Origin: an uncultured Pseudomonadota bacterium | Lineage (GTDB): Bacteria > Pseudomonadota > Gammaproteobacteria > Steroidobacterales > Steroidobacteraceae | NCBI GenBank assembly: GCA_902826225.1 | Contig: CADEED010000013.1 | Coordinates: 1 to 54,156 of the forward strand | Length of the DNA stretch: 54,156 nucleotides | Direction of reading: 5' to 3' | Part shown: piece by piece, positions 24,956 to 33,826 of the stretch | Layout of the letters: every line of letters starts with the position of its first letter | How positions within the stretch are numbered: position 1 is the stretch's first letter | Notes under the pieces: generated by a model | What the model was told of the DNA's origin: nothing | Databases searched by the model: none | The model's input: only the letters and a program-made list of their open reading frames with translations | Translations under genes and position numbers: made by a program

Positions 24956-25861
24956 TCAGGGGAGCAGGAGCGGCTTCGGCTGGTGACCGGCGCGGCGGAG
25001 CAGTTCGAGCAGGCCGTCCGGGCCCACGAAGTGCAGGGCGCCGACGACGACGAGCACGTCTCGCTTGTCCGCGAGCAAGGTCTCGATCTGCGGCAGCCAT
25101 TTTCGATTGCGCGCCCCCAGCAGGGCGTCGTATAGCGCCGGCGCGTGCGCGCGCTCCTCGAGGAATTCCTTTTCGAGCGCCCGCAGGTCGCCCCCGCGCC
25201 ATGCGTCGACGAGCCGCTGCAGATCTTCCGGCAGCGTGGGCGCGTCGTCGGCGGACTCCACGAGGAACCGCGTCTGTTCCTCGACGCTGCGCGCGTCGAA
25301 GATCCCGAGCTGATCCACGATCGTCTCCAGGCCGTCGATGCGCTTGCCGTCGGCGCGCGCGCGGTCCGCGATCTGCATGTCGATGCCGAGCGCCGGATCG
25401 AAGCCGGATTTCACCAGGGCGAATTGCGTGAGCACCATCGCCGCGGCCCAGGGCTCGAGCTTCGCGATCGCGAACTCGGGCAGCTCGAGCTTCTCCGCGA
25501 GGTCGCGCACCCGGGTGTACTTGTCCGCGCCGATCACGTCCTGCAGCGTCCGGTCCGGCGGCAGCGTTCCGTTCGCGGTCACGAAGTTCACCGCCTCCAT
25601 GGGATTCAGGTCGTCGAGATCGACTTCCATCACGATGCGATTCGCGGCGCCGTAGGCGCGTTCGAGCGCGGGCGGCAGCCCGGAATGCTCCTTCGGCAGC
25701 GCATGCACGGAGCCCGCGAGGTAGACGGTGTTGTTGGCGCCCTTGAGCACCCAGACGGACGATTCGCCGCGCGCCAGCGCGGGGGAGGCGGCTCCGGCGA
25801 GCAACAGCAGGCCCGCGAGGCCGCGAGCGAGGCCCCGCCGCAGATCATCCGGAAAATTCAT
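24956..25861 (-). CDS. TraB/GumN family secreted protein
   Basis: This 301-aa protein has a signal peptide (about residues 1-31, GLAGLLLLAGAASPALA) and a TraB/GumN domain. Conserved elements are VYLAGSVHALP, the MEVDLDDLNP segment, GIDMQIADRARADGK, GLETIVDQL and the C-terminal VVVGALHFVGPDGL. The family shares a Tiki-like metalloprotease fold; its histidine and glutamates are present here, but its substrate in bacteria is unclear. The ATG overlaps the cpdA stop by 4 bp (ATGA), so translation is coupled. Confidence 0.88.
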   Translation of the reverse strand: MNFPDDLRRGLARGLAGLLLLAGAASPALARGESSVWVLKGANNTVYLAGSVHALPKEHSGLPPALERAYGAANRIVMEVDLDDLNPMEAVNFVTANGTLPPDRTLQDVIGADKYTRVRDLAEKLELPEFAIAKLEPWAAAMVLTQFALVKSGFDPALGIDMQIADRARADGKRIDGLETIVDQLGIFDARSVEEQTRFLVESADDAPTLPEDLQRLVDAWRGGDLRALEKEFLEERAHAPALYDALLGARNRKWLPQIETLLADKRDVLVVVGALHFVGPDGLLELLRRAGHQPKPLLLP

Positions 25862-26625
25862 GCCGCGGATTCTGCGGCAGTCAGCTGGTGCACGCCAGTA
25901 TCGATGGCGCCGTTGGAATGCAGCGTGAGCAGGCGGTATGCCGGCGGCTGGGTGTCGATGACGAAGTCGTTCGAGCGCGGCTGGAACTGCGCACAAGTCG
26001 ACGGCGTCGCGAGCAGCCGTACGGTGCGGCGCGCGCCCTCGAACGACTGGTGCACGTGGCCCCACACGACGGCCTTCACGTTCGGATGGCTGTCGATGAC
26101 GGACCAGAATTCGTTGGCGTTCGCCAGCCCGACCTTGTCGAGCCAGCGCGAGGACATGTTCACCGGGTGGTGGTGCAGGCAGACGAGGGCATGGCGCTGG
26201 CGCGCGCGGCCGAGGTCCTCGTCGAGCTTGGTGAGCATCTCGGCCGAGATGTGGCCACCCGCCTGGTTCGCGACCACGCTGTCGACGAGCACGAATCGCC
26301 ACGCGCCGATGTCGGCGGGGCCATCGAGTTCGAACGGGACCTGCGAGAGCGCCGCGCGCATCTCGGGCACGAGATCGTGATTGCCGGGGATGCAGAGCAC
26401 GGGCTTGTTGTAGCGCGAGAAGATCCGGCGGAACTGCTCGTACCCGCTGGCATCGTCCTGGACGAGATCGCCGGTGACGAGGATGGCGTCCGCCGTCGCG
26501 AGATGGCCCGAAGCGTCCGCCAGGGTCCGCTGCAGGGACTCATAGGTATTGATCCCGCGCAGCGTCGCGGCGGCATCCCCGAAGAGGTGGGGGTCGGTGA
26601 ACTGGATGACTCGGATCGCACTCAT
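25858..26625 (-). CDS. cpdA: 3',5'-cyclic-AMP phosphodiesterase
   Basis: This 255-aa cytoplasmic metallophosphoesterase of the CpdA/Icc type hydrolyses cAMP to AMP. The five metal-binding blocks are in order: FTDPHLF, VTGDLVQDD, PGNHD, CLHHHP and GHVHQ. Length fits CpdA. The C terminus overlaps the start of the traB-like gene by 4 bp. A short upstream frame (26622-26687) would overlap its start by 4 bp but lacks a ribosome binding site. The direct cAMP assignment rests on family resemblance. Confidence 0.9.
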   Translation of the reverse strand: MSAIRVIQFTDPHLFGDAAATLRGINTYESLQRTLADASGHLATADAILVTGDLVQDDASGYEQFRRIFSRYNKPVLCIPGNHDLVPEMRAALSQVPFELDGPADIGAWRFVLVDSVVANQAGGHISAEMLTKLDEDLGRARQRHALVCLHHHPVNMSSRWLDKVGLANANEFWSVIDSHPNVKAVVWGHVHQSFEGARRTVRLLATPSTCAQFQPRSNDFVIDTQPPAYRLLTLHSNGAIDTGVHQLTAAESAA

Positions 26626-26783
26626 TCGCGGGGACTGTACGTGCCTTCAGTTAGGGGGCCGGTGATGCGCGTCACGACAATTTTCATGGCACTGTAACGG
26701 GGTGAACCAGGTCGCAAACCACCGGTGAAAAAATGTGAATCGGCGTCGGTCTCTGGCGACTCTTTCGCAAGCTCGGGACGAGG

Positions 26784-26799
26784 TTCCGAGAACTCGGAA
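26784..26799. promoter_or_regulatory. perfect palindrome upstream of methyltransferase gene
   Basis: TTCCGAG (26784-26790) and CTCGGAA (26793-26799) flank AA, a perfect 7-bp inverted repeat 20 bp before the ATG at 26819. It could be an operator or a leader hairpin. It has no T-run and is not placed like a terminator. Confidence 0.35.
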
Positions 26800-26818
26800 A
26801 TTGGTAAATCGGGCATGA

Positions 26819-27574
26819 ATGGTGGACTCTTGGCAGCCGGCACAGTGCCCGACTTGGGCGGTTGACATGTCGGCGCCCATGAAGAAACCCGGCAAGAGCG
26901 ATCCGAGCCGACCGCGGGAAGACGGCTACGGCTACAAGCGCGACTTCTATCGCAGCGAGCAGGTCGCGGAAGACTACGATTTCCACCGGTTCAGTTCGCC
27001 CGAGCGACAGAAGCGCAACGCCCGCAAGTGGGCCGCGATCCGCCGCGCGCTCGCGCAGGCCACCGGCGTCCGGACGATCCTCGACCTGCCTTGCGGCACC
27101 GGTCGATTCACGGGAGGTCTCACGCGCGAGGGCTTCGAGGTGGTGGGCAGCGACATCTCGATGGAGATGCTGCGAAAGGCCGCAAGTATTCCCGGCGGGA
27201 GCGGGCCCGCGATCCGCGGCTACGTGCAGGCCAACGCCGAGGCGCTGCCGCTGCGCGGCGACTCGCTGGATTGCGTCATGAGCATCCGCTTCATGATGCA
27301 CGTTGATCCTGCGACCCGCGTGCGCATGCTGCGCGAGTTCGCGCGCGTGTCGCGGCGCTGGATGATCATCGACTACCGCCACAAGTACACGATCCGCTAC
27401 GTCCTCACGAACACGTTCGGGAAGTTGGGCCTGGGCCGTGCGCCGCTGTCGCGCGTGTCGCGCAAGGAGCTCGAGGCGGAGTTCGCCGCCGCCGGCCTCG
27501 CGATCCGCGACGTGATCCGCGTGTCGACGCCGCTGTTCTCGGACAAGTGGGTCGTGCTCGCCGAGCGCGCCTGA
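26819..27574 (+). CDS. class I SAM-dependent methyltransferase
   Basis: This 251-aa protein has the Methyltransf_11 fold: the SAM motif ILDLPCGTGRFTGGL, VVGSDISMEMLRKA, QANAEALPL and the post-motif SIRFMMHV. The N terminus is hydrophilic and Lys/Arg-rich, and no signal peptide is visible. Starts at 26819 and 26867 (MSAPMKKPGK) are both possible; neither has a clear ribosome binding site. It is convergent with the Nudix-fold gene. Substrate unknown; the ubiquinone/menaquinone-like fold does not decide it. Confidence 0.85.
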   Translation: MVDSWQPAQCPTWAVDMSAPMKKPGKSDPSRPREDGYGYKRDFYRSEQVAEDYDFHRFSSPERQKRNARKWAAIRRALAQATGVRTILDLPCGTGRFTGGLTREGFEVVGSDISMEMLRKAASIPGGSGPAIRGYVQANAEALPLRGDSLDCVMSIRFMMHVDPATRVRMLREFARVSRRWMIIDYRHKYTIRYVLTNTFGKLGLGRAPLSRVSRKELEAEFAAAGLAIRDVIRVSTPLFSDKWVVLAERA

Positions 27575-28042
27575 CTACCGGAGCCGCAGCTCGCGCATCG
27601 GCACGGCGCGTTCCGTCACGTACTCGCGCACCGAAGCGAGCCCTTCCTTGAGGCCACGATAGTTGACGAGCCGCTGCGCTTCTTCGTACGAGCACCAGCG
27701 GTAATCCGCGTGCTCCTCGGGATCGAGGGTCACGGCGTCAGCGTCGACGCGCGCCGCGTAGACCGCGATCATCTGCATCGCGTCGAAACGGCGGTTGTAG
27801 ATGTTGTAGACGTGTTCGGCGGCCCAGATCTCGAGCGTCTCGAGCCCCGCCTTTGCGAGCACGCGCTCGACGGCGTCGGTCACGCGCTCGCCGTCCGCCA
27901 CGATGTGGCTCGGGATCTGCCAGAACCGGCCGCCGTTGAAGTGACGATCCGCCTTGATTTGCGAGGTGTGGAGCAGGAGGTATTCCGGCCGTTCCGCGGT
28001 GCGCCAGACCCAGACGTCGAACACGCTCGTTTGCAGCTCCAT
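27575..28042 (-). CDS. Nudix-fold protein with degenerate Nudix box
   Basis: This 155-aa protein resembles small Nudix hydrolases over its whole length (FDVWVWRTAERPEYLLL; ending YRWCSYEEAQRLV). The catalytic box is degraded: WQIPSHIVADGE lacks the GG and Glu of the consensus, and the REUxEExGU core reads ERVLAKAGL (59-67), so the metal-binding glutamates are lost. It is probably not a classical Nudix hydrolase. GGAG six bases before ATG 28042 fixes the start. It is divergent from tkt, 126 bp apart. A longer start at 28078 is less likely. Confidence 0.75.
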   Translation of the reverse strand: MELQTSVFDVWVWRTAERPEYLLLHTSQIKADRHFNGGRFWQIPSHIVADGERVTDAVERVLAKAGLETLEIWAAEHVYNIYNRRFDAMQMIAVYAARVDADAVTLDPEEHADYRWCSYEEAQRLVNYRGLKEGLASVREYVTERAVPMRELRLR

Positions 28043-28127
28043 CCACCGCTCCTGACAGTCCTGCGGAATTCGCCGCATTGTCCTCCCCAGACAACGCCGG
28101 GATAGGGCTTTTTTCACGGCTCCAAGG

Positions 28128-28157
28128 TTGCTTGCCCGAGCCCCCGTAGCGGACAAT
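28128..28157 (+). promoter_or_regulatory. predicted sigma-70 promoter of tkt
   Basis: TTGCTT (28128-28133) and GACAAT (28152-28157) are 18 bp apart. GCGCGCCCTTT follows directly and runs into ATG 28169, so the leader would be about five bases. The discriminator matches those of pyk and hppA. Confidence 0.5.
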
Positions 28158-28168
28158 GCGCGCCCTTT

Positions 28169-30187
28169 ATGGACACCGCAGCCACCACTCCCAACAGCCG
28201 CACGCTCGCCAACGCGATTCGTGCGCTCTCCATGGACGCCGTGCAGGCGGCGAATTCGGGTCATCCCGGTGCGCCGATGGGCATGGCCGACATCGCCGAG
28301 GTGCTGTGGCGCCACGTGCTCAAGCACAACCCCGGCAATCCGAAATGGTGGAACCGCGACCGTTTCGTGCTCTCGAACGGGCACGGCTCCATGCTGCTCT
28401 ACTCCCTGCTGCATCTGTCCGGCTATCCGGTCGCGATCGACGAACTCAGGAATTTTCGCCAGCTCGGCGCCCGCACCGCGGGCCATCCCGAGCACGACCT
28501 CGCGATGGGCATCGAGACGACCACCGGCCCGCTCGGCCAGGGTTTCGCGAATGCCGTCGGCATGGCGCTCGCAGAGAAGTTGTTAGCCACGCAGTACAAC
28601 ACCCCGGACATCACGCTCGTCGACCACCACACGTACTGCTTCGCCGGCGATGGCTGCTTCATGGAAGGCATCTCGCACGAGGCGGCGTCGCTCGCCGGTA
28701 CCTGGAAGCTCGGCAAGCTCGTCGTGTTCTACGATGACAACGGCATCTCGATCGACGGCAAGGTCCAGGGCTGGTTCACCGACGACACGCCGAAGCGCTT
28801 CGAGGCATACGGCTGGCACGTCGTGCGCAACGTCGACGGTCACGACGCCGAGGCGGTCGCTGCGGCGATCAAGAAGGCGCGCGCGAAGAAGGAACAGCCG
28901 TCGCTGATCTGCACGAAGACAGTCATCGGGTGGGGCGCGCCCAACAAACAGGGCACGAAGTCCGCGCACGGCGAGGCGCTCGGCACCGACGAAATCGCGA
29001 ACGCGCGCAAGACGCTCGGCTGGGAACACCCGCCGTTCGTCATCCCCGACGACGTCCGCGCGGCGTGGGAGGACAAGGAAGCGGGCGCCGCCGCCGAGAA
29101 GAAATGGACGCGCCTGCTCAAGCGCTACAAGCGCGAGCACCCGGTGGCGGGCGCCGAGTTCGAGCGCCGCATGAAGGGCGATCTGCCCAACGACTGGAGC
29201 GAACTCGCCCAGGCCGTGATGGCCGCGGGCGCCGCCGTCACCGGATCGCAGGCGACGCGCGCTTCGTCGCAGCTCGCGTTGAACGTGCTCGGCCCGAAGA
29301 TGCCCGAGATGCTCGGTGGTTCGGCGGATCTCACCGGATCCGTCAACACGCGCCGCAAGGACTCGGTGGATCTCACGGCGGAGCAGTTCAAGGCCAACTA
29401 CGTGTACTACGGCGTGCGCGAATTCGGCATGACCGCGATCATGAACGGCCTCACATTGCACGGCGGCTTCCGCCCGTACGGCGGCACGTTCCTCGTGTTC
29501 TCCGACTATGCGCGCAACGCGGTGCGGCTCGCAGCGCTCATGCACTGCCCGACGACGCTCGTGTACACGCACGACTCGATCGGTCTCGGCGAAGACGGAC
29601 CGACGCATCAGCCCATCGAGCATCTCGCGTCATTGCGCGCGATGCCGAACCTGCACATCTGGCGCGCCTGCGATGCCGTCGAGTCCGCCGCCTCGTGGAT
29701 CGCCGCGCTCGAGCGGAAGAATGGTCCGACCGCGCTGGTGTTCACGCGCCAGGGTCTGCCGCAGCAGCCGCGTTCTCCCGAACAACTCGTCGCATTGCGC
29801 AAAGGCGGCTACGTGCTGCTCGATTCCAACGGACCGCCCGAGGCCATCGTCATCGCGACGGGCTCGGAAGTCGGATTCGCCGCCGAGGCGGTGAAGGAGC
29901 TGCAGGCCGCGGGCAAGCGCGTGCGGCTCGTGTCGATGCCGTGCTGCGAGGCGTTCGATGCGCAGCCTGCGCCGTATCGCGAGAGCGTATTGCCGTCGGG
30001 TTGCACTCGCCGTCTCGCCGTGGAAGCGGGCGCCACGCAGTCGTGGTGGCGCTACGTGGGGAGCGGCGGCCGCGTGCTCGGACTCGACCACTTCGGCGCG
30101 TCGGGCAAGGGTCCCGACCTGTTCACGCATTTCGGTCTGACCCGGGACGCCGTCAAGGCGCAGGTCGAACAACTTCTATTGTCTTGA
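28169..30187 (+). CDS. tkt: transketolase
   Basis: This 672-aa thiamine-diphosphate enzyme transfers two-carbon units between sugar phosphates in the pentose phosphate or Calvin-type pathways. The N domain has [30 protein letters not shown], the TPP motif [18 protein letters not shown] ending near N of DDN, and HGEALG. The pyrimidine domain has [12 protein letters not shown] and [18 protein letters not shown]. Length is standard. gap starts 39 bp downstream and pgk follows, so tkt-gap-pgk is an operon. Confidence 0.97.
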   Translation: MDTAATTPNSRTLANAIRALSMDAVQAANSGHPGAPMGMADIAEVLWRHVLKHNPGNPKWWNRDRFVLSNGHGSMLLYSLLHLSGYPVAIDELRNFRQLGARTAGHPEHDLAMGIETTTGPLGQGFANAVGMALAEKLLATQYNTPDITLVDHHTYCFAGDGCFMEGISHEAASLAGTWKLGKLVVFYDDNGISIDGKVQGWFTDDTPKRFEAYGWHVVRNVDGHDAEAVAAAIKKARAKKEQPSLICTKTVIGWGAPNKQGTKSAHGEALGTDEIANARKTLGWEHPPFVIPDDVRAAWEDKEAGAAAEKKWTRLLKRYKREHPVAGAEFERRMKGDLPNDWSELAQAVMAAGAAVTGSQATRASSQLALNVLGPKMPEMLGGSADLTGSVNTRRKDSVDLTAEQFKANYVYYGVREFGMTAIMNGLTLHGGFRPYGGTFLVFSDYARNAVRLAALMHCPTTLVYTHDSIGLGEDGPTHQPIEHLASLRAMPNLHIWRACDAVESAASWIAALERKNGPTALVFTRQGLPQQPRSPEQLVALRKGGYVLLDSNGPPEAIVIATGSEVGFAAEAVKELQAAGKRVRLVSMPCCEAFDAQPAPYRESVLPSGCTRRLAVEAGATQSWWRYVGSGGRVLGLDHFGASGKGPDLFTHFGLTRDAVKAQVEQLLLS

Positions 30188-30226
30188 TCTTTTGGGACTG
30201 ATTAACCGGCAAGGGGATTCGGAAAG

Positions 30227-31240
30227 ATGGCCATCAAGGTAGGAATCAACGGTTACGGACGCATCGGCCGCAACATTCTCCGCGCGCTCTACGAGTCGAA
30301 GCGCACGAACGAAATCCAGATCGTCGCGGTCAACGACCTCGGCGACGCGCAGACCAACGCGCACCTCACGCAGTACGACACGGCGCACGGCAAATTCCCG
30401 GGCACGGTCGGCGTCGAGGGCGACTCCATCGTCGTCAACGGCGACAAGATCAAGGTGTTCGCGCAGCGCGACCCGTCGAAGATCGACTGGGCGTCGGTCG
30501 GCGCCGAATACGTATTCGAGTCCACGGGCTTCTTCACCACCAAGGCGGATGCGGGCAAGCATCTCGCCGGCGGCGCGAAGAAGGTGGTCATCTCGGCCCC
30601 GGGCGGCAAGGACGTCGACGCGACGGTCGTCTACGGCGTGAACCACAACGTGCTGAAGAAAGAACACACCGTGATCTCGAACGCGTCGTGCACCACGAAC
30701 TGCCTCGCGCCGCTCGCGAAGGTGCTCAACGACAGGATCGGCATCGTCAACGGACTCATGACGACGATCCACGCGTACACGAACGACCAGCGCCTCACCG
30801 ACGTCTACCACGAGGACATCCGTCGCGCGCGCTCCGCCACGATGAGCATGATCCCGGCGAAGACCGGCGCGGCGGCCGCGGTCGGCCTCGTGCTGCCGGA
30901 GCTCAAGGGCAAGCTCGACGGCTTCGCGGTGCGCATCCCGACGATCAACGTGTCGCTCGTCGATCTCTCCTTCGTCGCCAGGCGCGCGACGTCGGTCGAG
31001 GAGATCAACAAGGTCATCAAGGAAGCGGCCGACGGCGCCATGAAGGGCGTGTTGAACTACACCGAGAAGCAGCTCGTCTCGATCGACTACAACCACGACC
31101 CGGCTTCGTCCACCTACGACGCGACGATGACGCGCGTCAGCGAGGGCACGCTGGTCAAGGTGTGCTCCTGGTACGACAACGAGTGGGGCTTCAGCAACCG
31201 CATGCTCGACACGACCATCGCCTGGTCGAAGGCGTCCTGA
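30227..31240 (+). CDS. gap: glyceraldehyde-3-phosphate dehydrogenase (NAD type)
   Basis: This 337-aa tetramer-forming enzyme oxidatively phosphorylates glyceraldehyde 3-phosphate. The Rossmann opening [16 protein letters not shown], the catalytic cysteine in [13 protein letters not shown] and the C-terminal [13 protein letters not shown] are intact. VAVNDLGD carries the aspartate expected for NAD preference. It lies between tkt and pgk in one operon. Confidence 0.97.
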   Translation: MAIKVGINGYGRIGRNILRALYESKRTNEIQIVAVNDLGDAQTNAHLTQYDTAHGKFPGTVGVEGDSIVVNGDKIKVFAQRDPSKIDWASVGAEYVFESTGFFTTKADAGKHLAGGAKKVVISAPGGKDVDATVVYGVNHNVLKKEHTVISNASCTTNCLAPLAKVLNDRIGIVNGLMTTIHAYTNDQRLTDVYHEDIRRARSATMSMIPAKTGAAAAVGLVLPELKGKLDGFAVRIPTINVSLVDLSFVARRATSVEEINKVIKEAADGAMKGVLNYTEKQLVSIDYNHDPASSTYDATMTRVSEGTLVKVCSWYDNEWGFSNRMLDTTIAWSKAS

Positions 31241-31264
31241 GGCCATGGCTGAAGGAGTAGGGCG

Positions 31265-32446
31265 GTGAACGTGCTGCGGATGGCGGACCAGGATCTCGCC
31301 GGCAAGCGGGTCCTGATTCGCGAAGATCTCAACGTGCCCGTCGAGGGCGGCAAGGTCACCAGCGACGCGCGCATCCGCGCGTCGTTGCCGACGATCAAGC
31401 TCGCGCTCGAGAAAGGCGCCAAGGTCTTCCTCGCCTCGCACCTCGGCCGTCCGGAGGAGGGCGTCTACGCCGAGGAGTTCTCGCTGGCGCCCGTGGCCAC
31501 GCGACTGTCGGAACTGCTGGGTTCGCCCGTGCCGCTCAGGAAAGACTGGTTGAACGGCGTCGACACGGCGCCGGGCTCGGCGGTACTCCTCGAGAACGTG
31601 CGCTTCAACAAGGGCGAGAAGAAGGACAAGGAAGAACTCGCGAAGCAGATGGCCGCGCTCTGCGACGTATACGTCATGGATGCGTTCGGCACGGCGCACC
31701 GCGCCGAGGCGTCGACGCACGGCGTCGGCAAGTTCGCCAAGATCGCGTGCGCGGGACCCTTGCTGGTGGGTGAGCTCGAGGCGCTCGAGCGTGCGCTCGC
31801 GCAGCCGGCGCGTCCGCTCGTGGCGATCGTCGCGGGCAGCAAGGTGTCGACCAAGCTCACCGTGCTCGAGTCACTGCTCGCGAAGGTCGACAAGCTCATC
31901 GTGGGCGGCGGCATCGCGAACACGTTCCTCGCGGCTACCGGCGTCAATGTCGGCAAGTCGCTGCACGAAGCGGAGATGCTCGACATCGCGCGCAAGTTGC
32001 TCGCCCAGGCGAAGGCGCGCGGGGCGGAGATCCCGCTGCCGACGGACGTCGTCGTCGCGAAGGAATTCGCGGCCACGGCGCACGCGGACGTGCGTTCCAT
32101 CCACGACGTGCGTCCCGACGAGATGATCCTCGACATCGGTCCGGACACCGCGGAACGGCTGTCGGCCGAGCTGCAAAAGGCCGGCACGATCATCTGGAAC
32201 GGCCCGGTCGGCGTGTTCGAGTTCGATCAGTTCGGTGAGGGCACGAAGGCGATCGCGCAGGCGGTGGCGAAGAGCCCCGCGTTCTCGCTGGCCGGCGGCG
32301 GCGATACGCTTGCGGCCATCGAGAAGTACGGTGTCGAGGAAGGCATCTCGTACATCTCGACCGGCGGCGGCGCGTTCCTCGAATTCGTCGAGGGAAAGAC
32401 GCTGCCCGCGGTGGCCATGCTCGAGTCCCGCGCCAACGGCAGCTAG
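31265..32446 (+). CDS. pgk: phosphoglycerate kinase
   Basis: This 393-aa monomeric enzyme converts 1,3-bisphosphoglycerate + ADP to 3-phosphoglycerate + ATP. Motifs include [16 protein letters not shown], the SHLGRP loop, [34 protein letters not shown] and the nucleotide-binding [13 protein letters not shown]. The GTG start has GGAG about ten bases upstream, 24 bp after the gap stop. pyk is 1.4 kb away, separated by three genes on the opposite strand. Confidence 0.97.
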   Translation: MNVLRMADQDLAGKRVLIREDLNVPVEGGKVTSDARIRASLPTIKLALEKGAKVFLASHLGRPEEGVYAEEFSLAPVATRLSELLGSPVPLRKDWLNGVDTAPGSAVLLENVRFNKGEKKDKEELAKQMAALCDVYVMDAFGTAHRAEASTHGVGKFAKIACAGPLLVGELEALERALAQPARPLVAIVAGSKVSTKLTVLESLLAKVDKLIVGGGIANTFLAATGVNVGKSLHEAEMLDIARKLLAQAKARGAEIPLPTDVVVAKEFAATAHADVRSIHDVRPDEMILDIGPDTAERLSAELQKAGTIIWNGPVGVFEFDQFGEGTKAIAQAVAKSPAFSLAGGGDTLAAIEKYGVEEGISYISTGGGAFLEFVEGKTLPAVAMLESRANGS

Positions 32447-32457
32447 TCCCGCGTCGC

Positions 32458-32922
32458 TCAATCCTTCTTCGGCTTGATCAGCTTGTCCCGCAAGTCGATC
32501 TTCCCGCCCGACGCCGAGCTCCGCAGCTCGCTGTAATCGCCGATGATCTCGCGCGTGTCGCGCGAGCCCGCGGCCGCCGGCATCGAATTGAAGTAGTTGC
32601 TGCTGTCCGAATTGCTGCGGAAGCTCAGCGAGCAGATGTACTTGCCGGTCGGGGACGTCGTCCCCGGCCACGACTGCACGATCTTCACGACGCCGCTGTA
32701 CGCCTTCGCGCCGCCGCTGGCCCGCAATGGGATGCGCGGCGAGCTCACGCCGTTGTTGCGGCGCCGCTCCTCGGGCCACCATTGTCCGCAATTGATTTCG
32801 ACGTAGTCCACGGCCGGGTCGATGTTCTTGAGCGAGACCGGGACCTGGAATTCGATCTCGATGGCGTGCCCGAGCGCGGGCAACGCAGCCAAGGCGATCA
32901 TTGGCAGGATTCGACGGATCAT
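32458..32922 (-). CDS. secreted hypothetical protein, partner of repeat protein
   Basis: I do not recognise this 154-aa protein. It has a signal peptide (residues 1-20, ending ALGHA) and a mature part that looks like one beta-rich domain (IEIEFQVPVSLKN, YSGVVKIVQSW, GKYICSLSFRS) with two cysteines (C45, C97) that could form a disulfide, then a charged tail (IDLRDKLIKPKKD). GGGAG lies eight bases before the ATG. That ATG overlaps the stop of the TLEFTG repeat protein by 4 bp, so the two are translationally coupled and probably work together in the periplasm or outside. Confidence 0.7.
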   Translation of the reverse strand: MIRRILPMIALAALPALGHAIEIEFQVPVSLKNIDPAVDYVEINCGQWWPEERRRNNGVSSPRIPLRASGGAKAYSGVVKIVQSWPGTTSPTGKYICSLSFRSNSDSSNYFNSMPAAAGSRDTREIIGDYSELRSSASGGKIDLRDKLIKPKKD

Positions 32923-33251
32923 TTCGTGCTCCCTCGGTGAGTACCGGTGAATTCGAGTGTGCGCGTGCGCAAAGTGGCGTTTTCGGGCGCGGTCTTGCCA
33001 CTCGCGCCGGTGAACTCGAGCGTCACGGTGCGCAGGGTGGCGGACGACGCGGGGCCGGATTGGCTCGAGCCCGCGCCGGTGAACTCGAGCGTCGGGGTGC
33101 GCAGGGTGGCGGACGAGGTGGCCGTGACGCCCGCCCCGGTGCCCGTGAACTCGAGCGTGCGCGTGCGGATCGACGCAGGATCGGCGAGAGCCGCGGCGGA
33201 TAACGCAAGCGCCGCTCCCGCGAGCGTGCGCGAGAGACGATGTCGTGACAT
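32919..33251 (-). CDS. secreted TLEFTG tandem-repeat protein
   Basis: This 110-aa protein is a signal peptide (about 1-23, GAALALSAAALA) followed by four copies of an 11-residue unit: SIRTRTLEFTG (27-37), TLRTPTLEFTG (49-59), TLRTVTLEFTG (72-82) and TLRTRTLEFTG (93-103), joined by 10-12-residue Gly/Ser/Thr/Ala linkers. Each unit looks like an amphipathic beta strand. I know of no family with this repeat. GGAGG seven bases before ATG 33251 fixes the start. The repeats are also clear in the DNA (CTCGAGCGT-type cores at about 63-69 bp spacing, 32944-33158). The stop overlaps the next gene's start. Confidence 0.75.
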   Translation of the reverse strand: MSRHRLSRTLAGAALALSAAALADPASIRTRTLEFTGTGAGVTATSSATLRTPTLEFTGAGSSQSGPASSATLRTVTLEFTGASGKTAPENATLRTRTLEFTGTHRGSTK

Positions 33252-33326
33252 GTCGATCCTCCCCGGCGGCCAGCCGCGGATGTTCTCCGAAGCCGCCGCA
33301 ACTAACAAGAGCGCCCGTCCCGCCGG

Positions 33327-33746
33327 CTACTTGAGCGGCGAGTAGTCAGTCGCGTCGACGAACACGGACTCTATCTTCTCCACGATCTTCCCGTCCTTCT
33401 GCGAGTCCGCGGCGATCTTCTGCCACTCGGGGTCCGCGCTGAACGCGGCCCAGCTCGCCTTGGCCGCCGCGCGGCTCGAGTGCGAGATGACATAGATGAG
33501 CGTGTTGTCCTTCGCGGGGCTGTCTTCGAATGTCCAGTACGCGACATTGGTCATGCCGTGCTTCTCGAACATGCGCAGCGTGTGCTCGCGGAAGCGCTTG
33601 TTCAGGGCGTCCAGGCGCCCCGGAAACGTGTGGTACGTGCGTATCTCGAACACGCGCGGCGGAGGCGCGTCGGCTGCATGCAGGCTGGTGAGACCCGCAC
33701 CCAAAAGGAGCCCGGCGGCCAGGAATACCCAGGATTGCTTCGACAC
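33327..33746 (-). CDS. NIPSNAP family protein, exported
   Basis: This 139-aa protein has a signal peptide (about 1-25, ending SLHAA) and a single NIPSNAP domain (VFEIRTYHTFPGRLDALNKRF; ending with ESVFVDATDYSPLK). The dimeric alpha/beta-barrel fold is common, but its function in bacteria is unknown. It is divergent from pyk; an 8-bp-arm palindrome lies between the two. It follows no obvious operon with the TLEFTG pair (75 bp away, same strand), though co-transcription is possible. Confidence 0.85.
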   Translation of the reverse strand: MSKQSWVFLAAGLLLGAGLTSLHAADAPPPRVFEIRTYHTFPGRLDALNKRFREHTLRMFEKHGMTNVAYWTFEDSPAKDNTLIYVISHSSRAAAKASWAAFSADPEWQKIAADSQKDGKIVEKIESVFVDATDYSPLK

Positions 33747-33765
33747 GAGAAACCTCCGTAAGACG

Positions 33766-33784
33766 ATCCGATTTCGAATCGGAT
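33766..33784. promoter_or_regulatory. perfect palindrome between NIPSNAP gene and pyk
   Basis: ATCCGATT (33766-33773) and AATCGGAT (33777-33784) flank TCG in the 80-bp divergent region. It is centred about 38 bp before the pyk -10, where a regulator or the polymerase would bind. It does not resemble the HexR operator known upstream of glycolytic genes in other gammaproteobacteria. Confidence 0.4.
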
Positions 33785-33812
33785 TATGCGCCCGCGCCTG
33801 CGATCCGCATGG

Positions 33813-33826
33813 CAGAATGCGCGCCC
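33813..33826 (+). promoter_or_regulatory. -10 element and discriminator of pyk
   Basis: CAGAAT is followed by GCGCGCCC and then ATG 33827, so transcription would begin at or next to the start codon. No clear -35 hexamer is visible. The AATGCGCGCCC core is the same as at tkt. Confidence 0.4.

Noticed and set aside
26622..26843. Small ORF ending 4 bp inside the cpdA start
   Set aside because: The overlap is suggestive of coupling, but there is no ribosome binding site, no motif, and it runs into the opposing methyltransferase gene.
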